A DNA stretch of 64,000 bases, from contig JAKQCT010000061.1 in NCBI GenBank assembly GCA_029559035.1, positions 1 through 64,000 on the forward strand, written 5' to 3'. Of this stretch, positions 34,623-45,800 are shown in pieces. The stretch's first letter is position 1. The number at the start of each line of letters is the position of its first letter. Origin of the DNA: Acidobacteriota bacterium (GTDB lineage: Bacteria > Acidobacteriota > UBA4820). The notes below the pieces were generated by a model, which saw nothing but the letters and a program-made list of their open reading frames with translations, did no database searches and was not told the origin of the DNA. Both the position numbers and the translations under genes were made by a program.

Positions 34623-35921
34623 ATGACCGAAGCGGTTCGGACAGCCAGGGAGAACGGGATCGTCGGCGCCGGCGGCGCCGCTTTTCCGACGCACGTGAAG
34701 CTTGCATCAAAAGCCGACGTGATGATCGCCAACGCTGCGGAATGCGAACCGCTTCTTTACAAGGACGAGGAGATCCTCCGCCACTTCCCGGACCTTTTCA
34801 TGAAGGGCCTGACGATTGCCGCCTCGGCAGTCGGGGCCCAGAGGATAGTGATCGGAATCAAGGACAAACACCCCGACCTCGTAAAGATGTTGAGGGACAG
34901 GCTTCCCCGAAGCGTGGAGATCGGACTTCTCCGGGACACCTACCCTTCGGGCGACGAATTCCTGCTGGTGCGCGACCTGACGGGAAGACAGATCCCCAGA
35001 GGCGGGATCCCCATCGATGTTGGGACGGTCGTCCAGAACGTGGAAACACTTTACAACCTGGGGGCGGGCGCGCCTCTCGTCGAAAAATTCGTCACCATAT
35101 CGGGAGAGGTGGACGAAGCACTGACCCTAAAAGTGCCGATAGGAATGAGCTGGCGGAACATTCTTCAGGCTCTCCGGATAGGAACGGAGGGGAAGGGTTT
35201 CATTCTTGGCGGGCCGATGATGGGGACGGTCATCCGGAACCTCGGGCTTCCCGTGACGAAAGCCGATTCGGGGCTGGTCATCCTGCCGTCGGGCCACAGC
35301 CTCCTTGTAAAAAAATCACGGACAGAAACAGCTGTGAGGAAAATAGCCTATTCCTGCGACCAGTGCATGCGCTGTTCAGACCTGTGCCCGCGAGACCTCC
35401 TCGGCCACGGCGTCAAGCCCCACAGGGCCATGATCTCCGTGACGATGGGGGCAACCGAAAAGCTTGCCTGGAACAGGTCCGCGCTCTACTGCTGCGAGTG
35501 CGCCCTCTGCACTCTGTACGCCTGTCCCGAAGACCTGGACCCGTTCAGGGTCATGGTCGAAAGCAAGAAGCAGCTTCTGCGCGCGGGGGAACGACCCCTG
35601 AAAGGACACGTGGAAAATAACCCGATGTACAAATACAGGCGCACACCGACCAAGATGCTCGTGAGGCGCCTGGGCCTGGAGGAGTTCGTCAGGCCCCACA
35701 GGTATATTGAAAAGGACCTCCGCCCCGAGGAACTCGCGATCCCGCTGTCCCAGCACAGGGGAAGCCCCGCGGTCCCCGTCGTGAGAAAAGGTCAGAAGGT
35801 CGAAGCGCGGGAGCTGATCGGCGAGATCCCCGAAGGCGCTCTGGGAAGCAGGTTGTTCTCTCCCCTGCCCGCGGTCGTAGAAAGAGTTGACAATGAAAGG
35901 ATCCTCCTGAAGGTCTTATAG
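34623..35921 (+). CDS. pduS: PduS-like flavoprotein (RnfC-related, Fe-S)
   Basis: The 432-residue protein resembles PduS, the cobalamin reductase of the 1,2-propanediol microcompartment, which is a relative of RnfC. It has the N-terminal GIVGAGGAAFPTHVK flavin-binding motif and a SLBB-type middle. Two cysteine motifs typical of 4Fe-4S clusters follow (CDQCMRCSDLCPRD and CCECALCTLYACPED). It ends with a biotinyl-like fold (VVRKGQKVEARELIGEI). The start is at ATG 34623 because GGAGG lies just upstream; a TTG 15 codons earlier is less likely. It is co-transcribed with a PduT-like shell protein. No other microcompartment genes are in the window. Confidence 0.85.
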   Translation: MTEAVRTARENGIVGAGGAAFPTHVKLASKADVMIANAAECEPLLYKDEEILRHFPDLFMKGLTIAASAVGAQRIVIGIKDKHPDLVKMLRDRLPRSVEIGLLRDTYPSGDEFLLVRDLTGRQIPRGGIPIDVGTVVQNVETLYNLGAGAPLVEKFVTISGEVDEALTLKVPIGMSWRNILQALRIGTEGKGFILGGPMMGTVIRNLGLPVTKADSGLVILPSGHSLLVKKSRTETAVRKIAYSCDQCMRCSDLCPRDLLGHGVKPHRAMISVTMGATEKLAWNRSALYCCECALCTLYACPEDLDPFRVMVESKKQLLRAGERPLKGHVENNPMYKYRRTPTKMLVRRLGLEEFVRPHRYIEKDLRPEELAIPLSQHRGSPAVPVVRKGQKVEARELIGEIPEGALGSRLFSPLPAVVERVDNERILLKVL

Positions 35922-35937
35922 AAGGGGAATGACGGAA

Positions 35938-36507
35938 ATGGATGACCGGAAGAACTCGATAGGACTGCTGGAGCTGACTTCCATCGCGAAGGGTATAGAA
36001 TGCACCGACCTGATGCTGAAAGCGGCGGATGTCGAGATCCTCATGAGCAGGACGATCTGCTCGGGGAAATACCTCGTCCTCGTGAGGGGCGACGTGGCCG
36101 CCTGCATCTCGTCGGTGAGGGCGGGCGCCGAGGCGGGAGCGGAATGCGTCGCCGACTCGGTGACTATACCCAACCTGCACGAGCAGGTATTTCCAGCGAT
36201 CAGCCAGGCTCAGGCGGTCGGGGATGTCGCCGCTCTCGGCGTCATCGAGGGGTTCAACGTCTCGACGCTTATAGAAGCGGCCGACGCCGCCGTGAAGAGC
36301 GCGGAAGTCTCCCTTGTCGAGATCCGGCTGGCGATGGCGCTGGGAGGAAAAGCCTTCGCGGTCGTTACCGGATCGGTCGCAGCCGTCAACGCCGCTGTCG
36401 AGACAGGCAGGGACGTCCTCAAGGAAAAAGGCCTGCTCGCCAACTTCTCCATAATCCCGGCCCCAAGGAAAGAACTGGTAAAAGAGCTTCTTGAAGGGAG
36501 GCTTTGA
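35938..36507 (+). CDS. pduT: PduT-like tandem-BMC microcompartment shell protein
   Basis: The 189-residue protein consists of two BMC domains (about 8-90 and 100-180). It closely follows PduT, with IGLLELTSIAKG at its start and SRTICSGKYLV around C41. That Cys corresponds to the one that binds an Fe-S cluster at the trimer pore in Salmonella PduT. The second repeat has VEIRLAMALGGKAF. The start at 35938 is better spaced from GGGG than the ATG nine bases earlier. Its stop overlaps the tolB start (TGATG). PduS docks at PduT in known systems, so this pair probably makes an electron-passing unit. Confidence 0.9.
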   Translation: MDDRKNSIGLLELTSIAKGIECTDLMLKAADVEILMSRTICSGKYLVLVRGDVAACISSVRAGAEAGAECVADSVTIPNLHEQVFPAISQAQAVGDVAALGVIEGFNVSTLIEAADAAVKSAEVSLVEIRLAMALGGKAFAVVTGSVAAVNAAVETGRDVLKEKGLLANFSIIPAPRKELVKELLEGRL

Positions 36508-37811
36508 TGAAGAAAGCCGCGTTCATGTTTTTCACCCTACTGGCTGTGATGTCTTTCGCCATTAACTCCTCCTTCGCCGGGGATCCCCCCGGCTCGAAGG
36601 AACAGCAGATAACGGGCGTCATCAAGGAAAGCGGGTTCACGCAGGCCAGGATCGCGATCCCGGCTACGAAGTTCGACTCCGCCCTCAGCGCGGAATCGGG
36701 CGAGGTCCATTCCACTCTCACCGACGACCTGGATTTCTCAGGTTTTTTCAGGATGATCGATCCTTCGCTCTACGAAGGGATCCAGATCTCCGATAAGATT
36801 GATTACGACGCCTGGACAGGGATGGACGCGGACTACCTGCTGGTCACGAGGCTGACGAAATCGGAGAGGGTGCTGACCCTGGAAGGAAGGCTTTACGACG
36901 TCAAGCGAAAGGAGATGGTTACAGGCAAACGGATCCGGGCCGCTGCCAACCAGCCGAGGCTCCTTGCCCATAATCTCTCCTCCGTCGTGTTGGATTACCT
37001 CTTCGGGGCGGGCAGGTTCCCTACGAGCCAGGTCCTCTTCGCGGCCCAGCTGGGCGAAACCCAGGACATATTCCTCTGCGATTACGACGGCAAGAATCTT
37101 GTCAGGCTTACCGCCATGGGTATCCTGAACGTCACGCCCGACATCAGCCCGAAGGGTGACAAGATCGTCTTCACCTCGATACTCAAGGACAGGCAGGAGC
37201 TGTTCTTTCTCGACAGGGCAGGGAAAAGGACCAAGCTGTACGGCGAAGGAGAAGGACTGAACTCCAGCCCCAGGTTCTCCCCGGACGGGAGCACGATAGC
37301 GTTCTGCTCTTCGAAGTCCGGCAACCCCGACATCTGGACGGTGAACGCCAACGGGACGAACCTCACCAGGGTCTCCTTCTCTTACGGCATCGATACCGCT
37401 CCCTGCTGGTCCCCGGACGGGACCAAGATAGCGTTCACTTCTGACAGGTCGGGATCACCGCAGATCTACGTCATGGACCGGGACGGGACGAACGTCAAAC
37501 GGATCACCCCGCAGGATTCGAAGCGGTGCGACCAGCCCCACTGGTCCCCGAGGGGAGATAAGATCGTTTACACGACCATGGTCGACGGGAAATTCAACAT
37601 AGCCTCGATAGACCTGTCGACCGGCGAGGTCACGCATTTGACCCGCGGTGAAGGAGACAACGAATCCGCGACATGGTCTCCCGACGGGAGATACATCACA
37701 TTTTCGTCCAACAGGCTCGGTACCTTCCAGATCTTCATCATGAGGGCCGACGGAAGCGGTGTCAGGAGGATCTCAAACCAGCCAGATTGCTCTTCTCCAT
37801 GCTGGTTCTGA
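36507..37811 (+). CDS. tolB: Tol-Pal system protein TolB
   Basis: TolB is a periplasmic beta-propeller that works with Pal to keep the outer membrane joined to the cell. The 434-residue protein has a signal peptide (1-25), an N-terminal domain (about 30-180), and six propeller blades with repeated SPDG-type motifs (FSPDGSTIAFCSSKSG, WSPDGTKIAFTSDRSG, WSPDGRYITFSSNRLG). The start is taken at the ATG overlapping the pduT stop. No pal, tolQ or tolA is nearby, which is unusual. This gene is the main evidence in the window for an outer membrane. Confidence 0.93.
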   Translation: MKKAAFMFFTLLAVMSFAINSSFAGDPPGSKEQQITGVIKESGFTQARIAIPATKFDSALSAESGEVHSTLTDDLDFSGFFRMIDPSLYEGIQISDKIDYDAWTGMDADYLLVTRLTKSERVLTLEGRLYDVKRKEMVTGKRIRAAANQPRLLAHNLSSVVLDYLFGAGRFPTSQVLFAAQLGETQDIFLCDYDGKNLVRLTAMGILNVTPDISPKGDKIVFTSILKDRQELFFLDRAGKRTKLYGEGEGLNSSPRFSPDGSTIAFCSSKSGNPDIWTVNANGTNLTRVSFSYGIDTAPCWSPDGTKIAFTSDRSGSPQIYVMDRDGTNVKRITPQDSKRCDQPHWSPRGDKIVYTTMVDGKFNIASIDLSTGEVTHLTRGEGDNESATWSPDGRYITFSSNRLGTFQIFIMRADGSGVRRISNQPDCSSPCWF

Positions 37812-37814
37812 TAG

Positions 37815-39518
37815 ATGCTTGAAAGGCTTTGTATCAGGAATTTCGCCCTTGTCAGCTCTCTGGAGCTCGAATTCCGGAAGGGGCTCGTCCTGCTGACGGG
37901 CGAGACCGGAGCGGGAAAGTCCCTCCTGATCGGAGCACTTTCATCCCTTCTCGGTTCCAGGATGGACAGCGACCTTGTTGTGCTGAGGGACGAAGACGCG
38001 GTTATCGAGGGAACTTTCACCGGCCTGGACCCGTCGTTCTCCGGAGCTCTAGCCTCGATCGGTATTTCTGTATCCGATTCGGTAACTGTCCGGAGAAAGA
38101 TCGAGAAGAAGGGAAGAAGCAGCGCTTTCATCAACGGATGCGCCGTTTCCGCCGGCCAGCTTAAAGAGTTCACTCCCCGGCTGCTTGAGATCAACGGACA
38201 GCACCAGAGCGTAAGGCTTCTGGACGAATCGTCCCACGCCGCGATCCTGGATTCAGTGGATACCGTCAGGCCAGCCGCGCAAAAGGTCCGCGAGCTGAGC
38301 GAAAAGACCTCGAAGCTGAACGACAGGTACCGTCTGGTCTTGGGAAAGACCGGAGAGATCGAGCGGCGCACAGGAACGCTCAGGGAAGAGATCGACGAGA
38401 TCTCGAGGGTGGCACCCGCAGAGAACGAGGACGAGGAGCTCGGCGGAAAGAGAAAGGTCATGCAGAACCTTTCCACCGTAATGGAGAACCTGTCTTCCAT
38501 AAAGGCTCTCCTTGGCGGAGAAGAGACCTCCGTCCTGTCGCTTCTGAAAGAGGCTTCGAAAAAAGCCGGGGAACTGTCGGAATACAGGCCGAAGTGGTCA
38601 GCCCTCGCGAGGGAGCTGGAAGCAACAAGAAGCCCGCTCGCCGAGATCAGGGACGAGGCGGAAAGAGAAGCCTCCGACATGAGCTTCGAACCTGGGGAGC
38701 TGGAGAGAATCGAGGAACGGCTCTACCGGCTCGAAAAGCTGAAGCGCAAGTACGGCCCCCTTCTCAGAGACGTTATATCGAGGCTCGAAAGCGCCCGCGC
38801 CGAGATGGAGGAACTGAGCTCCCTGCCTCTCGACCGCGAGGCCGTCCGAAAAGAGCTGGACGAGTCTTTCAGGGAATATCTCGAAGCCGCGGCGGACCTC
38901 AGCCAAAAGAGGAGGGAATCCGCACCGCTCCTCGGGGGAAGGATCGAGTCGGCCCTCAGGCCCCTCGCTCTCGAAAAGGCGAGGTTCCAGGTCGGATTCA
39001 GCGAAAGGAAGGTAGCAGAGCCCTCCGACGTTTCGGAAAAAGGGTTGGAGGAGGCATACTTCCTTTTTTCCGCCAATGAGGGGGAAGCGCTCAAACCGCT
39101 TTCGAAAATTGCTTCGGGCGGGGAAATGTCCAGGACCGTACTGGCGATCCTCACTTCAGCGGGAGCGGGAGGAGGCCCGGACACGGTCGTCTTCGACGAA
39201 ATAGATTCCGGGATAGGCGGAAGGCCAGCCGAAAAAGTGGGAAGGTACCTCTCCCGGCTCGCCCGAGGAAAACAGATCATCTGCGTCACCCACCTCGCCC
39301 AGATAGCCGCCTTCGCCGACCAGCACATGGTTGTAGAAAAACTCACCGCATGCGGAAGGACGAATGTAGCCGCGCGCGTGCTTCAGGGAAGAGACGCACG
39401 GGAGGAAGAACTTGCGCGAATGATCGCAGGCGAGAAGGTCACCGAAACCGCCAAGGCCCACGCCCGGGAGCTTCTGAAAGCCTCCGGGGAAAAAGTACCC
39501 CCGCTTTTCCGCCCCTAG
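37815..39518 (+). CDS. recN: DNA repair protein RecN
   Basis: RecN is an SMC-like ATPase for double-strand break repair. The 567-residue protein has a Walker A motif (LLTGETGAGKSLL), QHQSVRLLD, central coiled-coil arms (about 150-370), the signature SGGEMSRTVLA, and Walker B TVVFDEIDSGIGG. A domain near the end has QIICVTHLAQIA. It lies 3 bases after tolB. No LexA-type box was recognised near it, and its position inside the pdu-tol operon argues against simple SOS control. Confidence 0.95.
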   Translation: MLERLCIRNFALVSSLELEFRKGLVLLTGETGAGKSLLIGALSSLLGSRMDSDLVVLRDEDAVIEGTFTGLDPSFSGALASIGISVSDSVTVRRKIEKKGRSSAFINGCAVSAGQLKEFTPRLLEINGQHQSVRLLDESSHAAILDSVDTVRPAAQKVRELSEKTSKLNDRYRLVLGKTGEIERRTGTLREEIDEISRVAPAENEDEELGGKRKVMQNLSTVMENLSSIKALLGGEETSVLSLLKEASKKAGELSEYRPKWSALARELEATRSPLAEIRDEAEREASDMSFEPGELERIEERLYRLEKLKRKYGPLLRDVISRLESARAEMEELSSLPLDREAVRKELDESFREYLEAAADLSQKRRESAPLLGGRIESALRPLALEKARFQVGFSERKVAEPSDVSEKGLEEAYFLFSANEGEALKPLSKIASGGEMSRTVLAILTSAGAGGGPDTVVFDEIDSGIGGRPAEKVGRYLSRLARGKQIICVTHLAQIAAFADQHMVVEKLTACGRTNVAARVLQGRDAREEELARMIAGEKVTETAKAHARELLKASGEKVPPLFRP

Positions 39519-39579
39519 GACTCTGCGGACCCATTCCCATCTTCGAAGGAGCACTCGCCACGGATGAAGTATTTAGCCT

Positions 39580-39628
39580 GCATTTGCATCATTCGTCTCA
39601 AGGCCGCTTGAGCCTCATCTCCAAATGC
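39580..39628. repeat. Imperfect 22-bp hairpin
   Basis: Left arm starting GCATTTG and ending CTCAAG; right arm starting CTTGAG and ending CAAATGC, with a four-base loop GCCG and several mismatches in the middle. It lies between recN and tRNA-Gly(CCC). There is no T-run, so it is not a standard terminator. Confidence 0.75.
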
Positions 39629-39679
39629 ACGGCATATCCCGTTATCCCCCTTCGGTCGCGGGTTCGAATTTCGATGCAT

Positions 39680-39755
39680 TGGAGCGGGCGACGGGTCTCG
39701 AACCCGCGACCTCAAGCTTGGGAAGCTCGCGCTCTACCGACTGAGCTACGCCCGC
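39680..39755 (-). tRNA. tRNA-Gly (CCC)
   Basis: Acceptor GCGGGCG/CGCCCGC; anticodon stem CGAGC/GCTTG (one G-T pair) closes loop TTCCCAA, anticodon CCC. The discriminator is T and CCA is encoded. A promoter lies 10 bases upstream of the 5' end. Confidence 0.95.
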
Positions 39756-39765
39756 TCTGAGAGAA

Positions 39766-39794
39766 ATTCTAAGGGAGAAGCACTCAAAAATCAA
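39766..39794 (-). promoter_or_regulatory. Promoter of tRNA-Gly (CCC)
   Basis: Minus strand TTGATT (39789-39794), 17-base spacer, TAGAAT (39766-39771). Confidence 0.6.
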
Positions 39795-39818
39795 GTTTCC
39801 TCCGAAACCTCCCGAGAA

Positions 39819-39848
39819 TAAAAAAAGGGGCCGGTTTCCCGGCCCCTT
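39819..39848 (-). terminator. Terminator of the giant protease gene
   Basis: Minus strand stem AAGGGGCCGG/CCGGCCCCTT with a four-base loop followed by seven or more T. Confidence 0.9.
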
Positions 39849-39868
39849 GAGAGTAGATTTGAAAGATC

Positions 39869-42800
39869 CTAGTTGCAGGTGTTCGTGAGTTCGATCGATC
39901 TCGGCGTTGCTACACCCAGAACCCTGGCATCTCCGGCAGGTCCGACGCAGAGGTCGGGATCCGTGCCGTTGTAGCCCTGGATCAGGTAGTAGTAGCAGCG
40001 TCCGGTTTCAGCCTGAGGATCGTCAAGCTGGATGTCAACAGCGTTGATGTCTCCGAAAGCAGCCGTGCACGCGAAATCGGTTCCGGTGGTGATCAGGGCC
40101 GCCAGGTTTGCCTGCAGGCCGCGGACAACTCTGTAATAAGCCGCGTCTGTATCAACCCAGTTGAACCCGATCTTGCCGTTCACCGTCTCGATCACTTCCT
40201 GAGTCGGGGCCGTGCAGCCGCAGGAGGTTATCGTGACGACGTGAGGAGCCGATGTCCCGCCGCAGCCGTTGGCGTCGGTCACGAACACAGTGTAGGAACC
40301 GGAAGCCGTAGCCTGATAGGTGGAAAGGCCCGTTCCTACCGGCGACCCGTCAAGGTACCACTGGTAGGTCGCCATTCCCGCCGTCGCCGTCAGGTCGACG
40401 TATTCCGCGGGGCAGGTGTTGGCGTTCGCTCCGCTGATCGAAGGCGTCGGAAGGGCGTTGACAGTGGCGTTCGTCGTTCCCGCAGCCGAGGTGCAGCCGC
40501 TCACCGTGACCGTGACCGAGTAGAGGCCGGTCGCCGCGGTCGTCGCGCTCGCGATGCTCGGGTCTTCGAGCGACGAGGTGAAGCCGTTCGGGCCGGTCCA
40601 GGAGTAGGTCGCGCCGCTCACCGTGTCGGTGTAGAGGTTCAGAGTGCTTCCCGCGCAGATCGGGCCGTTGTTCGTCGCCGTGGGTGTAGCGGGGATCGCC
40701 GTCCAGGTTCCGGTGGAGGCTGTGCCGTCGGTTATGTCGACGCACGCGCCCGAATCGGTGACCTTGCAATTGTAGGTGTAGGAGCCGGAAGCCTTGTTAG
40801 CGGTGTAGGTGTTGCTGTTGCCGCCAACATTGGAACCGTTCTCAGTCCACTGGTAGGTGTAGGGTGCGGTTCCGCCCGTGGGCGTCGCGGTGAAGACGAT
40901 GTCCTGTCCGCCGCAGACCGTGGTGGTGCCGTTCGGGGTCACGTCAACGGTCATCGTGCAGGAAGCGCCCGAAACGACCGTGCCGGCCGAGAGGTTTGAA
41001 GGGCAGGCGCCCGCATCGTAGGAAACCGTGTAGGTTCCGGCCACGTTTGCGACATAGGTGTAGGAATTGGCGCCGCCGATCGGGCCGCCGCCCCTGTACC
41101 ACTGGTAATTGGTCATGCCCGCTTCCGTCGTGAGTGTGTCGCCGGTCGTGCAGGTCCCCGAGCAGGTGATGGTCGGGATGACCGACTGGGCCTGATCCGA
41201 GAAGGACGTCGCGCCTGAATCGGCATTACCCGATCCGTTGACCGCCCTTATTACATAGTTGTGGCTGAGGGAATCGCCCGGATTGTAAAGCGCTCCCGTA
41301 GTGTAGCCGATCACGACCACGGAGGAGTCCCTGACCAGGTCGTACCTTGTCGCGCCCCAAGAACCATCGTAGTAGATCCTGATGCCGTCCTGGGAGCAGG
41401 CCGATTCGTCGATTATCGAGAGGAGGGTCGGCGCTTCAGGGCCAAGACAGACGCCGGTGCAGGAAGTGGCGAGGTTCTGGTAGTTGTAGTAGGCGAGGAT
41501 GAAGTTGTCCACGTAGTCGTAAGTTGCGGTGTTTCCCGCCGAACCGTTGTTTGTGCACAGGAAACGGAGAGCGAAATTGGGGTTGTTGTACATCTGGTTG
41601 GCCGTCGCCATGCTTCCGGTGTCGCCGTAGATCGCGAACCAGATGGAGTCGGTCATGTAGTACCAGGTGGTGTTGGCTTCGTTGTTCCACGGGCCTGCAA
41701 GGTTGCCCCAGGTCGTTCCTCCGTCCAGCGTGTAATCGAAGCTGAACAGGCCGTCGGTGTCACCTCCGAGCCTGACTTCCCAGAAGTAGTTGATGTCGTG
41801 ATTGACCAGGATGGGCGAGGCCGTGCTCCAGGCGTGCCTGGCGTAGTTGGTGGTGTTCCTCTGGACCGTGATGCGGCAGGAGTATCCGTCGCCGTCGGAA
41901 TCGTCAGCGTTGCTTATCGCGGCGCCTTTCTGCGTCCAGGCCGTCGTGAATCCGACCCTTCCGCCCGCGCCGGCCGTGGTCAGGGCCGTGGTGAAATGCT
42001 CTTCCATCGTGGCTTCCCAGGTCGACGAGGCGTTGACGTTGTTGGTGGGCGTGCCGGTCCTGATGCTGAAGATCCTGTCCTGGATGATGTTGATCGTGGG
42101 GTTGTAGGCGGGAGTGTTCGTGGTCGTGACGGTCAGAACGAAGGGGAGGCTCTGTCCGGGCGAGACCGAGGTGCCGACCGCGATCTGGAACCCGTCCGTC
42201 CCCGGGCCGTAAGCGTATCCCGTTCCGTAAGGGATGTTGCCGTAATCGGCCGTGTCCTTGCAGATCGTCACTCCTGCGGGGCATGACGGGCAGCTCAGCG
42301 TCGCCTGCACGCCGTAAGCCGGCTCGTTCCCGTTGTTGCTGATGTAGAAAGTAAGCGTGCCCGATTCACCGGCGTCTATCGACCAGCCGGCTTCGCTGTT
42401 GTCCCACTGGGTGGGGTCGCCCTGGAAATCGTTGCACTGCGAGTCGACAAAATCCCAGTTGTAGTTGGTGACGGTGAGGACAGGAGCTCCCGCGCAAGTC
42501 TGGGTGTCGTTGACCCTGGTTGCAGAACCGATCCACACGTCGTCTATCGCGTGGGTCATGCCCGTTTCGGCATCTCCGCGGAACCCGACCCTCAAGTTGG
42601 ACATGCCTGCGTAATCGCTGAGGTCAACGGCGCAGTAAAGCCAGGCGCCCGTTCCGGCCGAAGCATTCAGCTGATCGAAGGTCTGAAGGGGCGTGTAGGT
42701 CGTGCCGCCGTCCGTGGATATCTCGACGGTGAGGAAGGCCGATGCGCCGCCCACCGTGTAGGCGGTCTGGCTGAAGTAGAAAGTCGTCATGCCGCCCGTA

Positions 42801-45800
42801 TAACCGGCAAGGCTGAAAACAGGCGAAGCGAGTCTCGCCGAGGAGGTGGCGGAGAGGGTCTGGTTGAATTCGGCCAGTCCGGCTCCGCTGTGGGGGGTAA
42901 GGGTCAACGGGGAACCGAAAAGGATCGTGCTCCTGGCCCATGTGCCCGTGCCGCTCAGCGAAGTCCTAACCCAGTTGGTGGGAGGGAACGTGGTCAGGTC
43001 GAAGCTTTCGGTGACCAGCGCAGTCCCGGCCTGCCAGTTGGCGTCGGCGTACCTCGTGAAAGTAAGCGGGGTCGCCGCGGCGTTGTATGTCCAGGTCCCG
43101 TCGATGGAACGGATGTTCTGTACCTTGAAATAGACCTGCACCGGGCCGGTCCCCGCGCCCGTGTAGCGCACCTGGAACGGTTCCGTGGCTCTGCCGGGAA
43201 CGCCGGGCTGAAGGGCGCCGTAGAGAGCCGTCCCGTTGACTATCGTGACGTCCGGGTTCGGATGAGCCGGGTCAACGACTAGGTCGGCGTAGAAAGGCAT
43301 GTTGAGCTGGTAGGTCTCGTTGTTCTGGAGCCAGACGTTGACGATGACGGTTTCGTTCGTGTCGATGAACTCGTCGCCGTCGCATCCGCCCTTGATCTTG
43401 TCCACGGAGGAGATCACGATCGTGGGCGAGCAGTCGAGGGTGGAGTGGGCGCTTGAATAGCTTCCCGCGTCTCCGCCGGTGAAGGTGATCCAGATCTCGT
43501 CGCCGTCAGCGGCGCCGAGCTGGGTGGTCGTCACGCCGGCGACAGTGTAATTGGGCCCGCTGCCCGAAATGGTCGCGGGAAGGGGGTCGCCCGAGTCCGA
43601 ATGGTAAACGGCGTTTGTCGGGGTTCCGGTCGTGTCGCTTATCGTGGCGTAGACGGTGTCTCCGCAAACGTAGCGGCCCTTGTCCATGGTGGCGGTCGGA
43701 CCCTGGCCCTGCTCGGCCAGGTCGCCCGAAACCACGATGGCGTAGTTCTGGCCGCCGGGGGCGTTGACGCCGAGAACCCGGACGGTAAGGGTCTGGCCGG
43801 CCGAGAAGGCGGTGGTGGGAAGGAAAATGCCTTCGGTGTTGTTGGTGGCGTCCGCGGTCCCGCCGGTGGTGCTCCAGCCGCCCGTCGTGAAGACGTTGCC
43901 CCGGTAGATGCTGCCGCCGTTGATGTCGGCTTCGAGGTTGACGTTCTCGACGAGGTTGTTGCCGGCCGCGTCGTAGTAAACCATCATTATCCTGATGGGG
44001 AGGGAGTTGCTCCCGATGGTGTAGGTGAAGGTGTCCGTTCCCCCGTCAGTCACGGTGTCGTCGTGCGCCCAGAGGTATGGGGCGCTCGCGCCGATCTTCA
44101 GGACCGCGGGAAGGTTCGCCCTTCCGTATCCCTGGTCGTTCGAGTAGCGGCGCGCCACCGAGAACGAGGTCGTGGGATACGAGGTGGTGTCCAGGTTTTC
44201 GCCTGAGGCGAGAATGACCGCCTTTACCAGCGCGCCTGTGGGGGTGAAGGCGTTGGCGGGGGTCGCCGTGCCGGTGGGGTAATAACCGGCCATGAAGTAG
44301 TCCCTCACGAGGGCGGCGAGGCCAGCGACCTGAGGCGCGGCGAAGGATGTCCCGCCGTAGTAGCTCGTTTGATTCCAATCCCAGTAAATTGTCCTGGTGG
44401 CGTCGGCCTGGCACATCGCTACCGGGTTTTCACCGGCCATGTTCTCTCCGCCTACTGAAGCGGCCGTGGCCATGTACCCGCAGATGTCAGGCTTGACCCT
44501 GAGCGATGTCAGGACTGGCCCCGTCGAGGAGCCGAGGTCGTTCGTCCCGCCGCAGGTCGTGGTGCCGTCCCAGGAACAGTCCATGAAGAGCCTGGTGGGG
44601 GAAGAGACGCCCACGCCGCCGACGGTTATGCAGTTCTTTGCGGTGGAGGGAGAACCTATGGATCCCGCTCCCTGGGTTCCGTCGTTTCCCACCGAAAAGG
44701 TGACGACCATGTTGGGGTTGCTGAAGAGGGTGCTGTCTATCGCGCTCGAGTCGGCGCTGTAGTCCGCGGTAGAAGTTCCCCACGAGTTGTTCTGGATGTA
44801 AGAGCCGACGCCGATCGCGTTGGTGATCGAACCGGACATGCTGGTGATGTTAAGCCCTCCGGTCGATGTCCCGATATCCTGGAAGTAGATCTTCGCGTCC
44901 CTCGCGATGCCGTTGTCGTAGTAAGTGTTGGGGGTATGAGTAGTATCGATCGGGGCGGTCATGTTGGAGATGGAGCCCGCTGCGTGCTGGGAGGTCCAGG
45001 TTCCGTGGCCGCCGCTGTAAGTGATCTCGTTGCAGGTGTCTCCTCCCGCGTTGTAATAACCGCGGACTTTTCTATGGGTGGCGCTTGGAGCGGGAGCGTT
45101 GCCCGATGAGAACTCGGCGAAATGCTCCATCTTGGTGTCTAGGCCGGTGTCCATCATGGAGATGATCTGCGCTGACCCCGAAGCGTTCCCGTCGATGCCG
45201 GCGTTCCAGAGTTTCCAGCCGGTCGCCGTCGAGGTGGTGAAGGTGCCGTTGTTCTGGAGGACCATGGGGATCGTCGCCGGGCTGGAGCTGGAGGCGAGGA
45301 GCCTGGGATAGGCGAACTCGCTGATCCACTTGATGCCCGGGATCTTGGCGATCTCGACTATGCCCTTGGGATCCATGTAGAACCTGATGAAGTTGTTGTA
45401 CTCGTCGACGTGGATGTCGGATTCTTCCACGAAGATGCCTCTGGACGAGAGGGCCGCCAGCACTTCTTCGACGTCCGCTCCGTCGTGGAGGGAAACTTCG
45501 AAGCGCCAGGTCGCTTCAGGAAGGATCTCCGCCGGAACGGGAATGGTCCCGATCCCGGGGTTGATCTTGTAGAGAGGCTGATAGTCCCCGCAATAGGTCA
45601 CGAAGGGAAGGTTCCTCACTTCGCCCACCCTGTCGGACGGGATCGCGGCGATGTAGGTGTTCACCGGCAGGTATTCGCCGAGGACGGCTCCCGCTTGGGT
45701 GAGCTGATCGATCTGGTCCTGTGTCCTGCGGTCTCCCTCGATCTTGACGAGGTAGTATCCCTGTCCCCAGGTAAGCTGCTCGCCTTCGTTGATGAGCAGT

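Noticed and set aside
40241-44206. Several plus-strand frames antisense to the giant protease
   Set aside because: They are Arg/Gly/Val-rich shadows of a long repeat-rich gene with a clear signal peptide, catalytic triad and terminator on the minus strand.
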